Assembly (NCBI RefSeq): GCF_027172205.1
Contig: NC_070606.1
Coordinates: forward strand, 98,280,534 to 98,344,533
Source: Podarcis raffonei
Lineage: Eukaryota; Chordata; Lepidosauria; Squamata; Lacertidae
Length of the DNA stretch: 64,000 nucleotides
Direction of reading: 5' to 3'
Shown here: positions 54,401 to 63,400 of the stretch, in pieces
Numbering within the stretch: the first letter of the stretch is position 1
Layout of the letters: every line of letters starts with the position of its first letter
Translations under genes and position numbers: made by a program
The notes under the pieces: generated by a model
The model's database searches: none
Told to the model about the DNA's origin: nothing
What the model saw: the letters and a program-made list of their open reading frames with translations, nothing else

Positions 54401-57400
54401 TGGAGGAAGTGGGTGTTTTCAGATCCATTTCAATTGGGTTTTAGGCCCGGTTTGGGCACAGAAACTGCTTTGGTTACCCTGTATGACTTCTGTTAAGAGG
54501 AAGACAGGGGAAATGTGTACTCATTAGTTCGCCTCAGCCTCTCAGCAGCTTTCCATCATGGTATCCTTCTGGAGTGACTGTCCAAGTTAGGGGTAGGTGG
54601 CACCAGTTTTCGGTATTTCCGGTCCTATTTGGATGGCCATTTCCAGAGGGTGATAACTGGGGAGCGCTCTTCAGCCTTGTGGAGCTTTCAGTGTGGGGTT
54701 CCTCAGGGTTCAGTTTTATCCCATATGCTCAGTGAGGTCATCCAGAGTTTCTGAAGAGAAGAAGAGAAGAGTTTGGATTTGATATCCCGCCTTTCACTCC
54801 CTTTAAGGAGTCTCAAAGCGGCTAACATTCTCCTTTCCCTTCCTCCCCCACAACAAACACTCTGTGAGGTGAGTGGGGCTGAGAGACTTCAAAGAAGTGT
54901 GACTGGCCCAAGGTCACCCAGCAGCTGCAGGTGGAGGAGCGGAGACGCGAACCCGGTTCCCCAGATTACGAGACTACCACTCTTAACCACTACACCACAC
55001 TGGCAATATGTTGATGGCACAACACTTACTCTTGCCTCAAGCCTTTGTAGTTTTGTGAGTGTTGGTGTGTGTGTTTTCAAACAAACCATGGGTAAGGAAA
55101 ACTATTGAATTTACACGTAATGTTAAGCCATGTTTAAAACAAGCCAAGTTTCATAAGCCATCAAAAACCTATGACTTCAAATCATTGGTTTTTGGCAATA
55201 AATAATAGGTAAGCTGCTGGGCAGGGTACACACATAACGCTAAAGCATAGTTTGATAAACTATGATTTAGCATTATGTACCAACCAGGTGATTGATTTGC
55301 TTAACCTGAATGCAGCATGTTCCAGACATCAGGAAGGCATTGAATTCTTGACTCTGTTCTTGTCTGACTTTTTGCAACTGCTTGAGAGAAGGAAGATGCA
55401 AATTAAGCTGTAACAGAGGTTATTTCAGAAGTAGCACTTCAGACCACCTGACATGTTTTGGTCCGTAGTTCATAATTGACAGCTGTAAAGGAGTTAATTT
55501 CCTTCCTCTTTCTAAGCCTGCCTCTTAATGAATCTGGTCTCTGATCACGTATTGAGCTGGCACTGCCAGGGGAATTTTTAACTCTCTGTATTTCCTGGGC
55601 AGGTGTGTTGCAGGCAGAGGGATTATTGGCAGTTTGTGAAGGACCTCCGTTGGCTGAGCCCACATGCTGCCCATCACATTGAAAAGGTGAGCTCATGTTT
55701 TGGGGAAAGAAGATCTTGGTTTTGCCAGGGGGTGGGGGACAAGTTTGTCAAGGTGAGCAGAAGTCACTTGCCTCGGTTGTTTTTAACCTTTACGGAAGGT
55801 CTGAAAGGCAAATCTTGCTGGGATTGTTTGCAGGAAGCCGGTAACTCAAATAAAAAGTGCTGACGGCAGGTGGGAGGGAGCTGATGGGAAACTCTTAACT
55901 GCAGCCCAAGGTTGGTGAGGAAATGCAAGCAGCTTCAGACCTGAGGAAAGTTTAATAATAATAATAATAAATAACAATAACAACTGAACTATAACTGAAC
56001 TATAACTGAATTTCCATCAAGCTCCCTTTGCCTGCTGCAGCTCAAGTTCTGACACTGGATCAATGGCGAGAGTTGTGATAAAAAACGCGGAAATTGGCGT
56101 GATTGTCGTGGAAAGCATATGTAGGTGTGTTGTATTGGGGCTGCTGCTAACAGTCTCCATTTAGAGAATAATCAGGCAAGAAAATGGGGTCTGCTAAGGG
56201 CAGACAGCTTCCTCCTTCTTCAAGGGTTATAACACATCTCAGGCTTGCAAAGTGAGGCCATTATTTTCCCTGTTGTGCGAATGGGGAACTGATGCTGATA
56301 CAGACTGGCTTTCCGGCAGCCAAGGCTATGCTGCCTCTCATTTGTCAGCTGGTGCCTCAAGCAGCAGTCCCTCATACCCTTCCAGGGACAGTGGCAAATT
56401 GAGAGAGATTCTAAGAGGAGTATGTAATCAGGGCTCTTCTGGGACGCTGCTGTCCATTACCTGCTAGTCTCTGCCAGCTTTTCAGAGGAAGTAGCATCTG
56501 TCTTCCAGTTTATCAACCTGTACGAGAACGGACAGCGGAACACCGACGGCGTCAGTGATCGAGCCATTGCAGAGGCGTGGCTCCAGCACAGCCTGCAGTT
56601 CCATTGCCTGTCAGCTCAGCTGAAGCCTCTGCTTGGGAACAAACAGTACACCAGGAAGTTCTATGCAGGTAAGATGAAACCCGGCCTCTTCCTCTTCTTT
56701 CTTGTGCTATTCTTCTTCTTTCTTGTACCCTGTGGCCTGCACTTGGCAGCCTGCAAACAAAAGGCAGCTTTCAGACAGACACAGGTGGCTTCTCTCTTCC
56801 TCCCCCTTCCCCAAAACTGAGGTTAAAGTCCCAGGCTGGCCATGTTGGCAAATGTTGTTTAAAGGATGTGGAAGGGTCATGGCTCAGTGGTAGCTTGTCT
56901 GCTTTGCATGTGGAAGATCGCAATTTCAACCCCCAGCATTTTCATGTAGGCCTCAAACCCTTGTAGAGCATGGGTAGGTAAACTAAGGCCTGGGGGCCAG
57001 ATCCGGCCCAATCGCATTCTAAATCTGACCCGTGGACGGTCTGGGAATCAGCGTGTTTTTTCATGAGTAGAATGTGTCCTTTTATTTAAAATGCATCTCT
57101 GGATTATTTGTGGGGCATAGGAATTCATTCATTCCCCCCCCCCAAATAGTCCGTCCCCCCAAAAGAGAGGGAGAGGGAGAGTGGACCGGCCCCCTGCTGA
57201 AAAGGTTTGCTGACCCCTGCTGTAGAGCCACTGCTGGGCATTGTACTAGAATACTACTATTACCCCGTGATCTTTGGATAAAAGGGCAAAGGAAAAAGGC
57301 ACGTCTGTTGCTCCTCAGAGTTTTTTGTATGTGCTCCTCTGGAGGTTTCCCAAGAGGGAATGTGCCTCTTAGGCTGAAAAAGGTTTCTCATCCCTGGGGG

Positions 57401-60400
57401 GGTGGGGGGGGGGAACGAAGCACTGAGCTGTGCTGCCTCATCTATTGTTTCACATCATGTCTTTTGTAGCTGTTCTGTTGTATTGCTTTCACTTTATTAA
57501 TGCTGCTTCCTTATTTATCTGGCAGTTCATCAGTTTTCATATCCTCTTTTTGTGTTTCATATTCATGTTCTTTTAAACATGGATGACCTGGCTAAATTTG
57601 TTTTACTGAAGTGCAAATCCTCCGCCTAATATTTTTGTTTGATGTCTCATTTCGCTCTGTACATTATATATGTGCACATACAAATGCAAACTAATATGTC
57701 TGGAAAAGTAAGCAATAAAAAATGGGAAAATGCCAAAATACTATAACTGGCCTATATATATTAAGAGTTTAACTAGTGACTCGAAAGGTAGTAAAAGAGG
57801 ATTAGGCAATCCATGGATGGCAAGGCTGTGTTCTATCTCCCTTCTCATATCAATATGTTCTTAAAACCAGTTACTAGGATTCCTCAGTGGAAAGAGTGCT
57901 GTTGTGCTCATATCTTTTCTTGCAGTCTTCCCAAGAAGTATCAGGTTGGCCACTGTGAGAACAGAACGTTGGACTAGATGTGTTGCTAGCCTGATCTTGC
58001 AGGCTCTTCTTAGCTTCTCTGGCAGCCCATGGCATATTTGAATGACATGTATGAACACACTGTGTGAACAATCCTGTAGTGACCTCTCGTGATAGACACC
58101 TTTTTCAATCTATAAGATGCACCAGACCATAAGACGCACCTAGTTTTTGGAAGAGGAAAACAAGAAAAAAAATAATACTCTGAATCCCAGAAGCCAGGAC
58201 AGCAAGCAGGATCGCTGCAGAGCGATCCCGCTTGCTGTCCTAGCTTATGGGTTAGCAGCGCGCAGCCTCTCCCGGGCAGCGGGATGAAGGCTCCCCACTG
58301 CCCGGGAGAGGCTGCGTGCAGCTAAGCCAGAAGCCAGCACAACAAGCGGGATCGCAGCGCAGGGCATTCCACAGGGGAGGGCATTCCACAGGGAAGGCGC
58401 CACTACTGAGAAGGCCCTCTGCCTGGTTCCCTGTAACTTGGCTTCTCGCAGTGGGGGAACCGCCAGAAGGCCCTTGGGGCTGGACCTCAGTGTCCGGGTA
58501 GAACGATGGGGGTGGAGATGCTCCTTCAGATATACTGGACCAAGGCCGTTTAGGGCTTTAAAGGTCAGCACCAACACTTTGAATTGTGCTCGGAAACATA
58601 CTGGGAGCCATTGTAGGTCTTTCAAGACCGGTGTTATGTGGTCCCTGCGGCCGCTCCCAGTCACCAGTCTAGCTGCCGCGTTCTGGATTAGTTGTAGTTT
58701 CCGGGTCACTTTCAAAGACTTTCCCAGCCCTACTATCTGAAATCCTTTTAACTGGGACTGAGCCTGGGACCTTCTGCATTCAAAGCATGTGATCTACTTC
58801 TAAGTAATGGGCCCTTCCCTTTGGGCCTACTTCCTTAACTCCCAAACCCTTGCTGGTGCTTTTTTGTATCCTCAGCCCCCGCATGCTTATGATCACAGCC
58901 TGTTGATACAAAGCCTTAAGTGTGTAGAGCTTGTACCATGAAGGCTGGGGAGGAGGGGGGGTCCGTTGTCCTAATTGGCATGCCATGAAGGGAGACATTC
59001 AAGAGGCCTTTGTTGTTGTAACACAGCTGCAGAGTCCGTTTCTGCAATTCTTCTGTTGAGATGGAGTGTCCATGGGTGATGCAACTGTCGAGGAACATAC
59101 TAGGGGACTGTTCCTGCAAAGGTAGCTTCTTCCATGTCACTGGCTGTGTCTAATTGTAGGAACTCTCTGGTGACAGATGTGGCATGAGAATCATTTGCAC
59201 AGGAACCCATCCCTGTTGCACTGCAGTGCAAACTACTAAGTTGTGGAGAAGGCAAGCCTAGAAGTCTCCTGCTTGACACGATAGGTTTCCAGTGTGCAGG
59301 GAAGCTGCATCAGCAGGGTTTGGACTCGATGACACCTGACCTGGCCAACTCCCTGATTGTATGTCAACTGGGAAGTGCTAAGTGAGTGAAAAGCAGAGGT
59401 GCAAGGTCACTTGCCCCAACACCTTCAAGATGGCCGTCTCATTTATAACTTGTAAGAGGCTTCTGAAGACTGCTGCGCAACCATAGAAATCTTTTCCCTG
59501 TGAATTCATTGGGCGTTGAATGCTTTCTGAGAAGGACTGTAAGACAGTCAAGTTTGGGTTTTAGTAGTTCAGGGCTACTTTTTTTTTTTTTTAAAAAAAG
59601 TCTTCAGTATTTTTGCTGGGGATCCTTTTATTTTTGGTTTTTATTTGACTTACTTTTTTTTAAAAAAAATTGCTCAGCACCCTTGGGGAAGGATAGAAAG
59701 CTAAGTAACACATAGCTTGTAGGAAGTCCCTTCCTTCCTTCCTTCTGAAAGTCCCTTGGGTACTTCTTCTCCCCTCTCTTCTGTAGCATGAAGCCCAGAG
59801 GACTGGGACATTAGGAATGCAAATACTGTATGCTTCATCATGTAAAGGAACAGTAAGCCAATACTATTGTATTTTAATATTCTGTTGGAAGCTGCCCAGA
59901 TGGGTGGGGTATTAATAATAATAATAATAATAAAAATAAAAATAAAAATAAAAATAAAAATAAAAATAATAAAAATAATAATAATATCAGCCTGAGTTTT
60001 CCTTTTCCTTTATTTTCCTTTTTGCAGACTCAGCATTCCTGCTCAGTGATGCTCATGTGACAGCCATGTTACAGTGCTTGGAGGCTGTCGAACAGAACAA
60101 CCCCCGGCTGCTAGCTCAGATAGATGCATCTATGGTGAGAAGGGTCCTCATTGCTTCTTGTTTGTCTCCCCTCCCCTTTTGCTCATTGCTTCCCTCCTCC
60201 CAGATGCTGCTCTGCTGTTGTCCTGCACACAATATCTCATTCAGGAGCAAGCAGGGGACTCTTGAAGAAGTGCCTTGACTGCTTGACCCAGAGGTTAAAT
60301 GCCCCAGAGCATTTGCTGTAGCTCTGCAAAATGGCTGGTCAGGAGGAAATTGCTCAGCCAGCTATATCTGTGAGAAGGCAGACTGCAGTGCTGGTTCAGA

Positions 60401-63400
60401 AGCATCTGTCAGGTAGACTGGACCCTGGGGGATTTTCTCCATTGCTTCAGGGTTGTTATTAGTTGCTCCACTTAGCTTCCAGGCCTGCTTTCAGAAAGAG
60501 CCATTCCTGAAGCCACAGTGGATAAGACATGAGGAAATTACTGGGCTACTTCTAAAGAATAGCTGTCAGTGAAATAGCTGCTGGGGAAGTTGTGGGTGAT
60601 TCTTCTTTCTTGGAGGTTTGAAAAGAAGCTTGGCCAGGGATCAGTGAATGTGCTTTATCTATGTCACCTTGGGGCAGATGTTGGATTTAATGAGTGGCTT
60701 TCCGTGGTGCCAGAAGTCAAGTGGGAGTTCCTCAATAAGATGATCAGCAACGGTTCGCAAACTTCTCTGAAACGCTGCTTGCCCACCTTTCCCTGCAAGA
60801 GAGAGCTTTCTTAGAGCAACACGTAACATAGGACAACAGTGTTGATGAGGCACAGCTGATATGTTAGTGCCCCTAGAATGTGCCCTCTGCAACACCCGGG
60901 GATTCCACGGCAGCTGATCTGGGGTTCACAGGCTAAATAAATAAACAAATAAATAAATGTGGACCTAATTGAATATGGATTGATTCGGATAATCCACTGG
61001 ATTCCTTCCATTTCTGGTTCTATAGCTCTACTTCCTTGCGTATTCCTTGTGCATTAACTAGGTCCTTCTTTCAGTTTGCCAGGAAGAGCGAGTCCTCTGT
61101 GCCTGTGACAAAGAGCCAAAGTCTCACAGCGCTTCCTGGATCCATATGTACCCCTCCAGCTGAATGCACGACCCACCGGTATTTTGGCTCCTTCTCAGGT
61201 CTTTACTCCGCCTCTGCCAGCATTCAAGGTGAAAGCTCTAGCACCGCAAAGTGCAGTAGTTTAGGTTGTGTTTTTCTGTTGCCATTTCTGTTTCTTAAAA
61301 TACTCAAGCCCCTGCTTCCCCTTCTTTCCCCACCTCTTTCCAGACAGGAGACCTTCAAACACTTGGGTTTGCAGTGGCACCGGCCAGCCTCAGGAAAACT
61401 CCCAATGTGCCTCATCTCATTGGCAGCCGGAGGGCAGGTCCCCCCAGTGGCAAGCGCCTCCTCTCCCACACCTCACCGTCTCTCCCCCAAAAGATACCTC
61501 CCTTCCTGGCGAGATGAGCGCCAGCACCTCGGCCAATGATGACCAGTGGGCAGCCAGCCAGGATGACACAGACGGGCCAGAATACCTGGCGATTGGGAAC
61601 CTGGGCCGGCAGAGTCGGGCTTGCGGTAGCCCAGCCCAGTCCGGCACGTCCACTAGCAACAGTGCTGAGAGCAGCACCTCCAACCTGTTTTCGTCCAGCA
61701 GCTCCCAAAAGCAGGAGTCCGTTTCCTCCTTGGGAGAGCAGGGAGCAAGTGGCGGCAGCAGCAGCAGCCGAGGGATGAGCCTCTTCCGTAGGTCCAGCTT
61801 CTCAGAGGGTCAGACGGCAGCTTCCTATGGGGGGCTCAAGAGGAGCCATGTCCGCTCCCATTCAGACACCAACGTGGCCTCTGGGAAAACTCACGGTAAG
61901 GTGTGGGCAAAAGAATTGGATATCTTACGACTGCTGCTGTTGAGCACAGACTCAGCTGCCTCTGGGAAAACTTTCAACTTCTGTCATGGTCCCTGCCCAC
62001 TTAACAGAAAAGACAGGATTTGCATGAAAGGTGTTACAATGAATGAATAGCAGAAATGATGTACAAGGCAGCTAAGACCTACCCTCCCACCCATACTTGC
62101 TATAGCTCAGCCTTTTGCAGCGGTTGGGGGGGGGAGATCTCTGGTTGGTTCCATGGGCCAGGTCCTTATCAGAATCGGCATTGTGGGCCAAATTTGATGG
62201 GTGTTCAGAACCACCCACCTGTCAAAATCCCTAGCAGGAGCGATGTCAAAATGGAGGCGAGGGCAGACGTTTCACAAAGCGTTTTTGTAAACCACTCTGA
62301 AGTGCCTCACACCCACCTTTCAACCTTGCTCCAGCTCTGAAGAGCAAAAGGCTAAGCTGATCAGCGGAGGTTAAATCCTGCTTCCTTGGCTGCAGGATCC
62401 TGTTCCCTGCTTGGAACAGGGTGTGCAGCCAACGTAGCATCAAACCCTTTTCTCCTGCCCATCAGCTGACATCATCAGGGGTGTCAGCTGATGGGCAGGG
62501 GTGCGTGGCTTGAGAGAAAATGGCTTTGTGAGCCAAACTGGATTGATCCATGTTGTGGTGTGGAACATTGGAAGCCCTTTTCATGGGGACAGAGGAAGTT
62601 GCCTTACATTGACTCAGACTCTTGGTCCATCCAACTCAGTAATGTCTACATACTGACTGACAGCTCTCCAGGATTTCTTATGGGGGTTTCTCCAAGCCCT
62701 ACATCTGCATGCAAAGCAGAGGTTGTACCACTGAACTGGTGCCCTTCCTATGGTGTTGTATTAAAGACTAACTCTGAACTGAGTTTTGAAAGGCTTTGTT
62801 AAAGAAGCAGGTCTTGAGGGGGAAGCTAGAAATTTGGTGAACAGAAAGTTGCAGCTGTGTGGCACTTCTCAATACCTTTTAAAATCCCCCCCCTCCTTGT
62901 CCCACTTTGCCCCCGTCAGTCAACCTGGTTCACCTTTCCCTTTGATTTGTGACATACTTCATAGATGGTCTTGGGGAGCAGGTAGAAGGAGATCAAGCTG
63001 GGAAGATGAGCTGTTATAATTATCTATCAGAGAAAAGCAGATGGGGAAAGCAAGTGGTCAAAATTCATGGCTGAATAACCCATATTTCATGAATCCACTG
63101 TTGCCCATGTCTGCCCGTCACCCTCATCTCCTGTGATGCCCCTTCTCAAATGCTTTCCTTGGCTGCCTTCCCATCCCCTTTCATTTCCAGTAGAAATTCC
63201 TTGGCTCTCCTGCCTCTAAAGCTGGCCACAGCCTTGCTATTCCCTTGGTTTCCTTTACAGAGCTGTCTGTGACTTTGGTCTTCTAACCACAGCTGTGTGA
63301 TGATCTTCTAACACAACTTTGCCTGTTCTCCTTTCCCGCCCTTCAGTTAGAATGATAGAATCATAGAATTGTAGAGCTGGAATGGACCCTGAGGATCATC

